Assembly (NCBI GenBank): GCA_016838825.1
Contig: JAEHKU010000001.1
Coordinates: 1-64,000, forward strand
Source: Nitrosopumilales archaeon
GTDB taxonomy: Archaea; Thermoproteota; Nitrososphaeria; Nitrososphaerales; Nitrosopumilaceae
DNA length: 64,000 nt
Direction of reading: 5' to 3'
This document shows positions 8,029-17,459 of this stretch, piece by piece. Both the position numbers and the translations under genes were made by a program. Within the stretch, counting starts at the first letter, position 1; the number at the start of each line of letters is the position of its first letter. Under the pieces are notes generated by a model. The model worked only from the letters and a program-made list of their open reading frames with translations, was not told the origin of the DNA and did not search any database.

Positions 8029-8181
8029 TTTTTACTTATTCGTGGACTGGTAATACAGGTGATATGTTAAAAACCCGAGTTTGTTTAAACGTGGTTTATG
8101 CAGTAAATGTTAACAAACCTTCTAGTTAACAAAATCTCTCGGATCAATTGAATTGTTAAAGAGTTACTCAGATCGATCACT

Positions 8182-8574
8182 TTGCCTAGGAAGAGAATAA
8201 GGATAGATGTTGAGGATTCTGAAGGGACTAGGTACAAACTTGACTTGGAAGGGCATGTTACACGTGATAAAGTACTAAAGGTGTTCGAATTAATGGACCT
8301 GATAAATATTGAAGAGCCCGAAGCCCCAAACCTAGATTCGATAGGCGCAAAAATATGGAATATTGTGGACAGAAACTTCCCTCTTGGCGGATTCACATCA
8401 TCTCAAGTATTAGAGAAATATGAAGATGAATATAATGAGCCTATAAAACTAAGCATAATTTCCACATACCTGGCTAGATTTACTACTAAAGGAAGGACTG
8501 AACGAACTAGGCATGGACGTGAGTGGACATATCAGATTATAAAAATACGTCAAAGTCAACCCCAACGAACTTAA
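8182..8574 (+). CDS. Origin-adjacent winged-helix-like protein of 130 residues
   Basis: TTG at 8182 starts a basic N-terminal strand region (PRKRIRIDVEDSEGTRYKLD) followed by a C-terminal half that looks like a winged helix: FTSSQVLEKYEDEY as the first helices, SIISTYLARF as a recognition helix, and RHGREWTYQII as the wing. No family is recognised. It faces away from cdc6 across the origin region, a position in which other archaea carry accessory initiator genes; a role in replication control is only a guess. An in-frame stop lies 13 codons upstream, and TTG 8182 is the only reasonable start. Confidence 0.6.
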   Translation: MPRKRIRIDVEDSEGTRYKLDLEGHVTRDKVLKVFELMDLINIEEPEAPNLDSIGAKIWNIVDRNFPLGGFTSSQVLEKYEDEYNEPIKLSIISTYLARFTTKGRTERTRHGREWTYQIIKIRQSQPQRT

Positions 8575-8580
8575 TTTCAT

Positions 8581-8739
8581 TCAGGTAATGACGGCAAGCC
8601 GTATCACAATATGATCAGGCGCCAGTATGACTCTCACATAGTCACCCTTTTCCATTCCTAATTGTTTCCTAAATTCCTTAGGAATGGAAATAGTTCCACC
8701 TGTGGAGACTTTAATCAATTCCTCATTCTCATCAGACAT
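8581..8739 (-). CDS. AbrB/SpoVT-type DNA-binding protein
   Basis: A 52-residue protein read from ATG 8739. The core KVSTGGTISIPKEFRKQLG followed by GDYVRVILAPDHIVI is the swapped-hairpin AbrB fold found in MazE-like antitoxins and archaeal regulators. No toxin gene adjoins it, so it is more likely a stand-alone regulator. It is convergent with the winged-helix gene at a 6-base gap. Confidence 0.8.
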   Translation of the reverse strand: MSDENEELIKVSTGGTISIPKEFRKQLGMEKGDYVRVILAPDHIVIRLAVIT

Positions 8740-8856
8740 ACAAGTGTTATAAAATTCAACATTAAATATTTTATTAATTTTATAATTTCACTAGAAAATC
8801 AACTTTAACAATCAATTTATTAATTTCATTATTTTCTTTTTTTGGTAATTAGTAAC

Positions 8857-8942
8857 GCGTGCCTGTAATAGGGAAAATTTCTTATGAATATTCTAATATT
8901 ATTATTTTATAAATTTGTAATTATATATGAGATACAGGCGTG
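8857..8942. repeat. Inverted repeat GCCTGTA / TACAGGC around an AT-rich loop
   Basis: GCCTGTA at 8861-8867 pairs perfectly with TACAGGC at 8933-8939; as RNA the stem could be extended outward with G-U pairs and one C-G pair. The 65-base interior is almost entirely AT. It lies in the 249-bp gap upstream of the AbrB gene. AGGCGTG also occurs at about 7867 on the other side of the origin region. No function is assigned, and the rest of the gap shows nothing clear. Confidence 0.3.
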
Positions 8943-8988
8943 GTAGCTAATCTTGTAATTTATTCTGCCTTTTCAAATCCAGGTGATG

Positions 8989-9546
8989 TTATGCTTGTGA
9001 AATTACACCTTTGGTAGAGGCCAATCGTGTTTTTCCTTTCTGTGTAATTGAATATGTAAATGGTTTTGTCTCAATATTACGTTGGACAAATCCTTCATCA
9101 TATAATCTCTTAAGGACACGTGATGTATGTTCTCTAGTCTTATCTATTGTGATTTGAATATCACGTGATGTTGTTGGTTTTTTTGTGATTAATCCCAAGA
9201 TGTTCTCGACTATATTACCCAAGTCAATTTTAGGAATGCGTTCTCTATGCTTTCTTTCCTCTCGCTCCCTAACCCTTTCTCGTTCGGGAAACCGTTCCCT
9301 TTTAGCCCGTGGGCCTTCATAAAAAGAGGGAGCTTCGCTCATTTGTAACGCATCTAGTCTAATTTTCATATCTATCAACTGGTTTTCATAAAATTCGAGG
9401 TGTTTTAATATAGAATCTTGCCGGTTTTTTCCTTTCGATTTTGGTTTGAACCTATTGAGTAGATACACAACACTCAATCCCCATAGGAACGCACCCATAC
9501 CAATCAAAATTACTTCAAGATCAAGATCCGGGATTTCTATTATCAT
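8989..9546 (-). CDS. Membrane-anchored winged-helix regulator
   Basis: A 185-residue protein with one N-terminal membrane helix (about residues 10-32, VILIGMGAFLWGLSVVYLL), a highly charged linker of repeated E/R (about 80-105), and a C-terminal MarR-like winged helix (NILGLITKKPTTSRDIQITI, then THE recognition segment REHTSRVLKRLYDEGFV). The arrangement places the DNA-binding domain in the cytoplasm on a tether. Membrane-linked wHTH regulators occur in many archaea. Signal and targets are unknown. Confidence 0.75.
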   Translation of the reverse strand: MIIEIPDLDLEVILIGMGAFLWGLSVVYLLNRFKPKSKGKNRQDSILKHLEFYENQLIDMKIRLDALQMSEAPSFYEGPRAKRERFPERERVREREERKHRERIPKIDLGNIVENILGLITKKPTTSRDIQITIDKTREHTSRVLKRLYDEGFVQRNIETKPFTYSITQKGKTRLASTKGVISQA

Positions 9547-9651
9547 AAATTAGTTTTACACATCTGTGATTTATCATACCAAGACAAGATATTTTTACAT
9601 ATGACATGAACCAACATCACGTTTTAGGGCGAATCACTTACATGAGAATCA

Positions 9652-10014
9652 CTACATTCTTACTTCTTGGCGAATGAGCTTTTCAATCACATCCATGATT
9701 TGTTCTTCTTTTTCAGGGAAAATATCACTATCACGTATCACACGTATTTGTTCCGATAGTCTTGATATCACATCATCATCTTTTGGATTCAACACACCTA
9801 AGCCCTTCAATAATATTATAGAATAGTAAAGCCTTGCTAGTTTGTTCCTTGATTGGCCTACTTGCCTGTAATAAGCTCCTCGTGAAATGGTATAACTAGA
9901 CGCGTGTATTTTCTTTAGATTTAAAATAATTTGAATTTGTTTCTCAGTAAATAATGATTTTTTAATAATTTCTCTTATTATTTTATTAAATTTGGAAGAT
10001 TCAAAGTTTGCCAA
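9652..10014 (-). CDS. Hypothetical helical protein, possible HTH
   Basis: A 120-residue basic, mostly helical protein. The central part (SLFTEKQIQIILNLKK and SRGAYYRQVGQSRNKLARLY) has the spacing of a helix-turn-helix in which SRGAYYRQ would precede the recognition helix, and the C-terminus is an acidic/basic coil. No membrane segment or metal site. I do not recognise the family; DNA binding is an inference. It lies divergent from GGGP synthase. Confidence 0.55.
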   Translation of the reverse strand: MANFESSKFNKIIREIIKKSLFTEKQIQIILNLKKIHASSYTISRGAYYRQVGQSRNKLARLYYSIILLKGLGVLNPKDDDVISRLSEQIRVIRDSDIFPEKEEQIMDVIEKLIRQEVRM

Positions 10015-10081
10015 AGCTATACAGATTTGTATACCGAATTCTAATTAAAGTTTAAAGTGAGATTGATTAACCTGAGCTATT

Positions 10082-10822
10082 ATGGGCGGGGTTGAGAATT
10101 ATCTTAAAAACCAATTAAAACGAAGAAAGGCTTTACTATTCATTTTAATTGATTCTGAAACCTCAGATTCGAAACTCTCAATCAAACTAGCCAAGACAGT
10201 TGAGAAGATTGGGGCATCAGCGATTCTAGTAGGCGGTTCATCAGTTTCTAATCAAATTGAGATGGCACAAACTGTGAAGAATTTAAAAAAATCAATAAAA
10301 ATTCCTATCATACTTTTTCCAGGAAACACAACCGGTGTTGTTCCGAAAGCGGATGCTATTTTGTTCAGTTCCCTATTAAACTCAGAAAATCCATATTTTG
10401 TTTCTCAAGCACAAGCATTAGGGGCTCCAAATGTAATGAAGTATGGCCTTGAAGCTCTACCAACAGCGTATCTTGTTATTGGTGAAGGAACATCGGCGTG
10501 GTTTGTGGGTTCTGCAAGAGGCATTCCTTTTTCCAAGTCTAAAATCGCAGCAATGTATGCACTTTCTGCTCAATACTTGGGGATGAGATTTGTTTACCTT
10601 GAAGCAGGATCTGGAGCATCTACAACAGTCAGACCTGAGATGGTAAAAGCGGTGCGCAAAGTGTTCAATGGCTTCCTAATAGTGGGGGGTGGTATTAGAG
10701 ATGCTAAAACTGCAAAAAGGCTTGTACAATCAGGAGCAAATGCCTTAGTAATTGGTACCCTTACAGAAAGAAAAAAGAACTTGAGCATTCTTACCAAAAT
10801 AGCTAAAGCGATTCAGAAGTAA
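10082..10822 (+). CDS. Geranylgeranylglyceryl phosphate synthase
   Basis: A 246-residue TIM-barrel prenyltransferase of the PcrB/GGGPS family. It joins geranylgeranyl diphosphate to sn-glycerol 1-phosphate, the first committed step of archaeal ether-lipid synthesis. Diagnostic segments are FILIDSETS near the N-terminus, ILVGGSSV, PIILFPGNTTGV, the YLEAGSGAS motif, and the phosphate-binding IVGGGIRDAKTAK plus GANALVIGTL at the C-terminus. The first ATG (10082) fits the family start. Confidence 0.92.
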   Translation: MGGVENYLKNQLKRRKALLFILIDSETSDSKLSIKLAKTVEKIGASAILVGGSSVSNQIEMAQTVKNLKKSIKIPIILFPGNTTGVVPKADAILFSSLLNSENPYFVSQAQALGAPNVMKYGLEALPTAYLVIGEGTSAWFVGSARGIPFSKSKIAAMYALSAQYLGMRFVYLEAGSGASTTVRPEMVKAVRKVFNGFLIVGGGIRDAKTAKRLVQSGANALVIGTLTERKKNLSILTKIAKAIQK

Positions 10823-10823
10823 T

Positions 10824-10892
10824 ATGCCAACAACTAATGCTTTTTCACAACTTGAACTTTCACCAGATTTAGGAAGTTATCTTAATGAGTAA
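10824..10892 (+). CDS. Possible 22-residue leader or small protein
   Basis: An ATG one base after the GGGP synthase stop opens a 22-codon frame (MPTTNAFSQLELSPDLGSYL, then NE). Its stop overlaps the start of the next gene in the string ATGAGTAA, which would allow coupled translation. The peptide is not hydrophobic. It could be a true small protein, a coupling leader, or chance. Conservation of this frame between related genomes would decide. Confidence 0.35.
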   Translation: MPTTNAFSQLELSPDLGSYLNE

Positions 10893-11253
10893 GATACTTC
10901 GGTGTAGGCATTGTGGATTAGAAGATTATTTTCACATTGAGGCTAAGACTGCATTAAATGGTAAAAAAGTGAGGTTTCTAGTATCTGATCATAACAATGC
11001 TGTCCATGATTGTAAGCATCAATTAACTCCATGGATTCCACCTATTCCTGATAAGGTCTACTGTCCTTATTGCTCATTATACTATGATGTTAATTCAGTA
11101 TGTGGCCATCTTCTTGATCTAGGATATAATGAAAAATTTCCTCCCCTTCATCCTACTAAATGGGTAGAAGAGAAACTTCATGAAATAAAACAACGGGGGC
11201 GGTTTCCAAATATAGAAAAAAAAGAAGAGGGTGTACAGGAGACTTTAGACTAA
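10885..11253 (+). CDS. Zinc-ribbon-like hypothetical protein
   Basis: A 122-residue protein with paired metal-binding motifs: CRHCG at residues 7-11, a possible CKH and histidines in the middle, and CPYCSLYYDVNSVCGH near residues 60-75. The C-terminus is charged and probably flexible. The pattern suggests one or two zinc sites. It follows the GGGP synthase and 22-codon frame on the same strand and may share their transcript. No family is recognised. Confidence 0.6.
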   Translation: MSKILRCRHCGLEDYFHIEAKTALNGKKVRFLVSDHNNAVHDCKHQLTPWIPPIPDKVYCPYCSLYYDVNSVCGHLLDLGYNEKFPPLHPTKWVEEKLHEIKQRGRFPNIEKKEEGVQETLD

Positions 11254-11275
11254 TGATATTATTCCTTACTGAATA

Positions 11276-12598
11276 CTAACGTAATTTTACGTATTCATAT
11301 CCACCTAATTTTTTATCAAAACAAAAGTGAACCTTTTGGAAGTTTTTTCTAAATAACTTTACTTCACTTACAACTTTCTTTTTGTCCTTTTTATCAATAA
11401 CAACTTTTTTGATAAAGGAAGCAATCTCCTTCATTTCTGATTCTTTCATACCAAGTCGAGTAATTTCTGAAACGCCTAATCGAATGCCACCAGGATGGAA
11501 ATAATTTCTACCGGCCTTGATATCACCCGGAATGAGTTGTCTATTGACAATAATATTGGCTTTCTCAAGATTAGCCTCTACCTTCCCACCATCACTATAT
11601 GCAAGAACATTTACCGCTATTTGGTGAGATTTAGTAAATCCTCGTTTTTCCCCTAATACTGTAAACCCAAGGGAGTTGAGTGATTCAGCAAGAGCTTTGG
11701 CATTTTTTATCACTTGGCTCGCATACTTTTTTCCAAACTCTAGTGCCTCTGCAAGTGCAACTGCTTTGGCTGCCATATGATGGATATGATGGCTGCTTGT
11801 TAGACCAGGAAAAGTTGCTCTTTTGATTTGTTCTGCATATTTTTCAGTTGACAAAATCATTCCACCTTGAGGTCCAAAGAGGGTTTTATGTGTACTAATG
11901 GTCATAGCATCAGCTCCCTCTCTTAGAGGATCTTGGAACTGGTTTCCTGCAATTAAACCCGCAACATGCGCTCCATCATAATTTATGAATATATCATAGT
12001 TTTTTAGAAAGTCACTTAGTTCTTTTACTGGATGAGGAAATAAAAATAAGGAACCACCAAACATTGCAAGTTTTGGTAATCTACCGGCTCTGTCTAATTC
12101 TTTGACCTTATTCTTTGTCTTGTCTACATCGATTGTCATTTCTTCTGCATTAAACGGATAAAATTCTATATCTAATCCATGAACGAGACCAGCTGTACCT
12201 GCATGTTCTTTCTTTCCATGAGATATGTGACCCCCCGCTGGAATTGAAGGAGCAAGCATAACATCACCTGGATCTGAAAAGGCGGAATAAATTACAAGAT
12301 TAGCTACCACTCCTGATATGGGGCGCACATCAGCAAATGTGGCCTTGAAGAGTTTTTTTGCTAATGCCATACATTCGAATTCAACTTTATCTATGTAGAT
12401 ACAACCTGCATAGACACGTTCTCCCGGCCAACCTTCTGCATATCTATTACCAAAATCAGAAATTATCGCTTCTCTTACTGCAGGACTGGGAATATTTTCG
12501 CTTGCAATTAATGGAATAACGTTTTCAAACCATTTATTATGCTCTTTGAGCAGCGAAAAAATTTTATTATAAGATCTTTTTTGTGAGGAATCAGCCAC
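11276..12598 (-). CDS. glyA: Serine hydroxymethyltransferase
   Basis: A 440-residue fold-type I PLP enzyme that interconverts serine and glycine while moving a one-carbon unit to a pterin carrier. Family features include the N-terminal LIASENIPSPAV, RYAEGWPGERVYAG near residues 52-65, the NYDGAHVAGL aspartate/histidine region near 206-215, and the PLP lysine in TISTHKT at residue 238. It starts with GTG at 12598 and is divergent from the thermosome gene across about 105 bp. In archaea the carrier is often a tetrahydromethanopterin-type pterin; that is not shown here. Confidence 0.92.
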   Translation of the reverse strand: MADSSQKRSYNKIFSLLKEHNKWFENVIPLIASENIPSPAVREAIISDFGNRYAEGWPGERVYAGCIYIDKVEFECMALAKKLFKATFADVRPISGVVANLVIYSAFSDPGDVMLAPSIPAGGHISHGKKEHAGTAGLVHGLDIEFYPFNAEEMTIDVDKTKNKVKELDRAGRLPKLAMFGGSLFLFPHPVKELSDFLKNYDIFINYDGAHVAGLIAGNQFQDPLREGADAMTISTHKTLFGPQGGMILSTEKYAEQIKRATFPGLTSSHHIHHMAAKAVALAEALEFGKKYASQVIKNAKALAESLNSLGFTVLGEKRGFTKSHQIAVNVLAYSDGGKVEANLEKANIIVNRQLIPGDIKAGRNYFHPGGIRLGVSEITRLGMKESEMKEIASFIKKVVIDKKDKKKVVSEVKLFRKNFQKVHFCFDKKLGGYEYVKLR

Positions 12599-12669
12599 AC
12601 AATGGCACCTAATTTTCCTAATTTAAAAACATCGAGCATCTTGCCTATTTTCAAAAATAGACTCACCAA

Positions 12670-12680
12670 AGTATAAAAGA
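12670..12680 (+). promoter_or_regulatory. TATA box of the thermosome gene
   Basis: AGTATAAAAGA centred about 29 bases before the TTG start at 12704, the spacing expected for an archaeal TATA box and a leaderless or nearly leaderless mRNA. A purine-rich upstream BRE is not obvious. Confidence 0.6.
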
Positions 12681-12703
12681 GGAAAATATAGCGAAATATT
12701 GCG

Positions 12704-14401
12704 TTGGCAGTTCAGACTACAAAAGGAAGTTTACCGGTTGTTATTCTAAAAGAAGGTTCCACCGAATCCAAAGGCAGGGAAGCTCAGAAAAATAATATAG
12801 CTGCCTCAAAGCTTATCGCTGAAGTTATTCACTCAAGTCTAGGTCCTATGGGAATGGATAAAATGCTTGTAGATTCTCTTGGTGATGTTACTATTACTAA
12901 TGATGGTGCTACAATTCTCAAAGAGATTGATGTACAACACCCAGCAGCAAAAATGCTTGTTGAGGTATCAAAGACTACCGATGATGAAGTTGGAGACGGC
13001 ACAACCTCTGCAGTGATATTTGCAGGCGCACTTTTAGAACAAGCAGAATCTCTGATTAACCAGGGTGTCCATCCTACAATAATAGTGGATGGTTATCGTA
13101 AAGCTCAAAAAAGGGCAATTTCACTTCTTGAAGACATTGCAGATAAAATATCACCTGATGACAAAGTTACCTTAGGTAAAGTAGCAAAAACCTCAATGCA
13201 AACAAAACTAGTGCATAGGGACTCGACTTATCTATCAGATTTGGTAATCGACTCAACACTTGCTGTTGCAGAGAAGGAAGATGATATTTACAAAATCGAT
13301 ATAGATGATATTAAAGTAGAAAAGAAGTCTGGTGGCTCAATAAAGGACTCTAAGTTAGTCACAGGAATAGTTCTTGACAAAGAGATAGTTCATGGTGCTA
13401 TGCCAAAGCAAGTCGCAAAAGCAAATATTGCACTTGTCAATACTGGTTTAGAAATTGACAAGACAGAGTTTGATGCCAAGATAAACATCTCAAATCCCCA
13501 ACAAATGAAATCCTTTTTGGATGAAGAAAATAAAATCCTAAAAACCATAGTAGACAAGATAGTTGCATCTGGGGCTAACGTTCTTTTCTGTCAGAAAGGA
13601 ATTGAAGATTTGGCTCAACATTATCTTGCAAAAGCTGGCGTATTAGCAGTTCGAAGGGTAAAGGAAAGTGATATGGCCAAGCTTGCAAAAGCAACTAGTG
13701 CAAGAATTGTTTCAAATCTAGATGACTTGTCAGAAAAGGACTTGGGTTCTGCTGATAATGTTGAAGAAAGAAAAGTTGAACAAGATAAGTGGGTTTTTGT
13801 TGAAGGGTGCAAGCATCCAAAAGCTGTAACTCTTCTGTTACGGGCAGGTTCTCAAAGAGTTGTTGATGAGGTTGAGAGGTCTGTGCATGATGCATTAATG
13901 GTTGTAAAAGATGTGTTAGAAAAACCATTAGTGGTTGCAGGAGGCGGAGCGCCAGAAACCTATGTTGCAACAAAGGTAAGATCGTGGTCAAAATCATTAG
14001 AAGGACGAGAACAACTTGCAGCAGAAAAATTTTCAGATGCACTAGAATCAATCCCTCTAACATTAGCTGAGACTGCTGGTATGGATCCAATCGACACTAT
14101 AACAAAACTCCGTGCAAAACAGCAGAAAGGTGAAAAATGGATTGGTATTGATGTTTTAAGTGGCAAGGTAGCAAATATGAAACAAAGTGATATCATAGAA
14201 CCACTTGTTGTAAAAACCCAGATAATTACATCAGCAACAGAAGCTGCATGTATGATCCTTAGGATCGATGATGTAATTGCTGTTGCAAAATCAACCGGAC
14301 CTCCTCCTGGAGCTGAAGGAGGTGCACCACCTGGAATGGGCGGAATGGGCGGAATGGGCGGAATGGGCGGAATGGGTGGAATGCCACCTATGGACATGTA
14401 A
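12704..14401 (+). CDS. thsA: Thermosome subunit (group II chaperonin)
   Basis: A 565-residue chaperonin of the CCT/thermosome family that folds proteins in a closed double ring using ATP. It carries [14 protein letters not shown], the ATP motif [10 protein letters not shown] and [12 protein letters not shown] near the N-terminus, and [10 protein letters not shown] late in the equatorial domain. The C-terminus is a GGM tail formed by a 9-base tandem repeat, as is typical for chaperonins. Translation starts with TTG (MAVQTTKG), supported by the TATA box spacing. Which of several paralogues this is cannot be told. Confidence 0.93.
   Translation: MAVQTTKGSLPVVILKEGSTESKGREAQKNNIAASKLIAEVIHSSLGPMGMDKMLVDSLGDVTITNDGATILKEIDVQHPAAKMLVEVSKTTDDEVGDGTTSAVIFAGALLEQAESLINQGVHPTIIVDGYRKAQKRAISLLEDIADKISPDDKVTLGKVAKTSMQTKLVHRDSTYLSDLVIDSTLAVAEKEDDIYKIDIDDIKVEKKSGGSIKDSKLVTGIVLDKEIVHGAMPKQVAKANIALVNTGLEIDKTEFDAKINISNPQQMKSFLDEENKILKTIVDKIVASGANVLFCQKGIEDLAQHYLAKAGVLAVRRVKESDMAKLAKATSARIVSNLDDLSEKDLGSADNVEERKVEQDKWVFVEGCKHPKAVTLLLRAGSQRVVDEVERSVHDALMVVKDVLEKPLVVAGGGAPETYVATKVRSWSKSLEGREQLAAEKFSDALESIPLTLAETAGMDPIDTITKLRAKQQKGEKWIGIDVLSGKVANMKQSDIIEPLVVKTQIITSATEAACMILRIDDVIAVAKSTGPPPGAEGGAPPGMGGMGGMGGMGGMGGMPPMDM
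14333..14377 (+). repeat. 9-base tandem repeat GGAATGGGC in the thermosome C-terminus
   Basis: Five uninterrupted 9-base units (the last ends in T) encode the repeating Gly-Met-Gly tail. Such a tract is prone to slippage, so repeat number may vary between strains. Confidence 0.9.
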
Positions 14402-14464
14402 CAGCTAATTAAGAAGAAAATTTTCTATCAAAGATTATTTATCTCTGGTACTCAGAAAGCAAAA

Positions 14465-14743
14465 TTGTTGAAAAGCAGTTCTATTGCTCTAAATTGGGTA
14501 AAAATCATTTACTTAGGATTCTTTTTTGCATTACTTTCTGGTTTGTTTTATCCTTTAATTGAAGGCGGAAGTGGAGAACAAGTCATCACTGCTATGGGGG
14601 TTCTTTCTTTAGGTCTTGTTGGAGGATTACTTGTTTACAAATCTAGTAGAATAGAAAAATATGGTCATCTTTATCTTGGTAGTGGATTTTGTATTTTAGC
14701 TACAGCATTACTTCTGGTTTTTGTAATAGCTGGAAGGATATAG
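14465..14743 (+). CDS. Small membrane protein with three predicted helices
   Basis: A 92-residue protein with TTG start codons at 14465 or 14468. Three hydrophobic stretches are visible: IIYLGFFFALLSGLFYPLI, ITAMGVLSLGLVGGLLVY and GSGFCILATALLLVFVIAG. Short polar loops separate them. It is convergent with glnA at a one-base gap and about 64 bases after the thermosome gene. No family is recognised. Confidence 0.6.
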   Translation: MLKSSSIALNWVKIIYLGFFFALLSGLFYPLIEGGSGEQVITAMGVLSLGLVGGLLVYKSSRIEKYGHLYLGSGFCILATALLLVFVIAGRI

Positions 14744-14744
14744 T

Positions 14745-16229
<1,485 letters not shown>

Positions 16230-16263
16230 AAAGTCCTACATTTAAGGATTATTGGGTGGAGAA

Positions 16264-16821
16264 ATGTCAGAAATCAAAAAAATCGATTACAGTTCTTTGT
16301 ACAACTTGTTACTTCGAGAAGTACAAAGTGATGTATTACAAGAAGTTGAGCCGGGTCTTTACACAGGCATTGCGAACTTTGTGAGCAAGCTCAAAAGCGA
16401 GGGATATGATGGAATTCAAAGTAAGGTTAAGGATGAGCTCATAAAGATCATAACAGACATGACATCACTTCTCTTAAAGGCACGAATTGAGAAAGCAATA
16501 AAATCAGCAAATTATGATGATGCAAATCTTTTGGATGAAGAAAAGTATATTCTTGATTCTGAAGCAGAACTTCACGATAGAAGGGAACTCATACTATCAA
16601 CTGCTCTTAATGGAAGAATAAAACTTCTTGAATCAATATCAAAAAATCATAAAACCAAACCAACGGTTGTGAGATTTCTAAAATCAATTGACGAAATAGT
16701 TGGTGCTGACTCGCAAACTTATGGGCCATTTGAGGCGGAAGATATAGGTACAATACCATATGAGAATGCCCAAACTCTCATATCAAAAAAAATGGCCACT
16801 AAAGTTAGATGGGAAGACTAG
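16264..16821 (+). CDS. GINS complex subunit Gins51
   Basis: A 185-residue protein of the archaeal GINS family, part of the CMG-like replicative helicase with MCM and the Cdc45/RecJ homologue. The helical A domain comes first (IDYSSLYNLLLREVQSDVLQ and the long basic/acidic helices), and a small B domain closes the protein (EAEDIGTIPYENAQTLISKK). The A-then-B order marks Gins51 rather than Gins23. I chose ATG 16264, preceded by GGTGGAGAA, over the TTG four codons upstream. No other replisome gene adjoins it. Confidence 0.78.
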   Translation: MSEIKKIDYSSLYNLLLREVQSDVLQEVEPGLYTGIANFVSKLKSEGYDGIQSKVKDELIKIITDMTSLLLKARIEKAIKSANYDDANLLDEEKYILDSEAELHDRRELILSTALNGRIKLLESISKNHKTKPTVVRFLKSIDEIVGADSQTYGPFEAEDIGTIPYENAQTLISKKMATKVRWED

Positions 16822-16853
16822 AAATTTGGTCTAATCTCTTGGTTTTCAAGTAA

Positions 16854-17129
16854 ATGTCCCATCTTGGTATAGGTCCTTTTGAATTTTTGCTACTAGCTAC
16901 TTACCCGGTTGTGGCCTTGTTGATAATTGAGATAGTATACAGATTTGCAAAATTTTTGTCGTGGGTTAAACTCATAATTCAAGGATTAGTATGTATAGCG
17001 TTTGGTATTGCTTATGTGACAATAATAGAAGCACATTGGCTAACCTCCCTTGTTCTATTTGCACTAGCATTTGTGCTTTTTTATCAAGCAAAAATAGCAA
17101 AACTGAATCCCGATAAATCAATTTACTAA
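16854..17129 (+). CDS. Small membrane protein of 91 residues
   Basis: Three hydrophobic segments: FEFLLLATYPVVALLIIEIV, VKLIIQGLVCIAFGIAYVTI and LTSLVLFALAFVLFYQAKIA. A short polar C-terminus follows. It lies 32 bases after gins51 on the same strand and overlaps the 3' end of the AN1 zinc-finger gene by 4 bases in convergent orientation. No family is recognised. Confidence 0.6.
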   Translation: MSHLGIGPFEFLLLATYPVVALLIIEIVYRFAKFLSWVKLIIQGLVCIAFGIAYVTIIEAHWLTSLVLFALAFVLFYQAKIAKLNPDKSIY

Positions 17130-17356
17130 TCTTTGAATCTGTTGAAGAATTTTTTGAGAAACCCCTGCCGTCCAATTCCTTTATCCCTTATGATATGTTT
17201 TTCTCCAAACTTTTTTGCTCTGAGAACTGTCAATTTAACACATCTATGATTTTCAGGTAGTCTATGTTCTGCACAGAATGGATCCTTGCAGAAATTACAC
17301 TCAAAGGGCAGCTCAACTGAATCTCCACAATATGCGCAATTGGCGATCTTTTTCAC
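17126..17356 (-). CDS. AN1-type zinc-finger protein
   Basis: A 76-residue protein whose first half is an AN1 zinc finger: CAYC at residues 7-10, FECNFCKDPFCAEHRLPENH and a final HRC. AN1 fingers occur in archaeal and eukaryotic stress-associated proteins. The C-terminus is strongly basic (KKFGEKHIIRDK and KKFFNRFKD), suggesting nucleic-acid or membrane contact. Function unknown. Confidence 0.82.
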   Translation of the reverse strand: MKKIANCAYCGDSVELPFECNFCKDPFCAEHRLPENHRCVKLTVLRAKKFGEKHIIRDKGIGRQGFLKKFFNRFKD

Positions 17357-17459
17357 AATTATACCATATCAAATTGTTCTATAAATTTGTCCCGAGAAAT
17401 TTCTTGATTATAGGAATTTGAATTTGAAGTTTAACTCAAAACATATTTAGATTATATTC

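Larger units (their letters stand above)
7652..8181. other. Probable replication origin (oriC) region
   Basis: A 530-bp stretch without a gene, next to cdc6. It holds two ORB-like elements (7940 and 8001), a long AT-rich tract at about 7775-7850 that could be the duplex-unwinding element, several GTTAAC/TTAACA repeats (7900-7920, 8110-8140), and a possible inverted half-ORB (TTTAAACGTGG near 8080-8090). The combination of initiator gene, ORB repeats and AT-rich tract is what known archaeal origins show. Function is inferred. Confidence 0.75.

Noticed and set aside
8581-8739. AbrB-type protein as antitoxin of a toxin-antitoxin pair
   Set aside because: No toxin-like gene adjoins it on either side.
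14333-14377. Repeat block as a CRISPR array
   Set aside because: Nine-base coding tandem units without spacers; it encodes the chaperonin tail.
13695-14397. Long minus-strand frames opposite the thermosome gene
   Set aside because: They are antisense to a certain gene; the proline/isoleucine repeat they show is only the complement of the GGM-encoding repeat.
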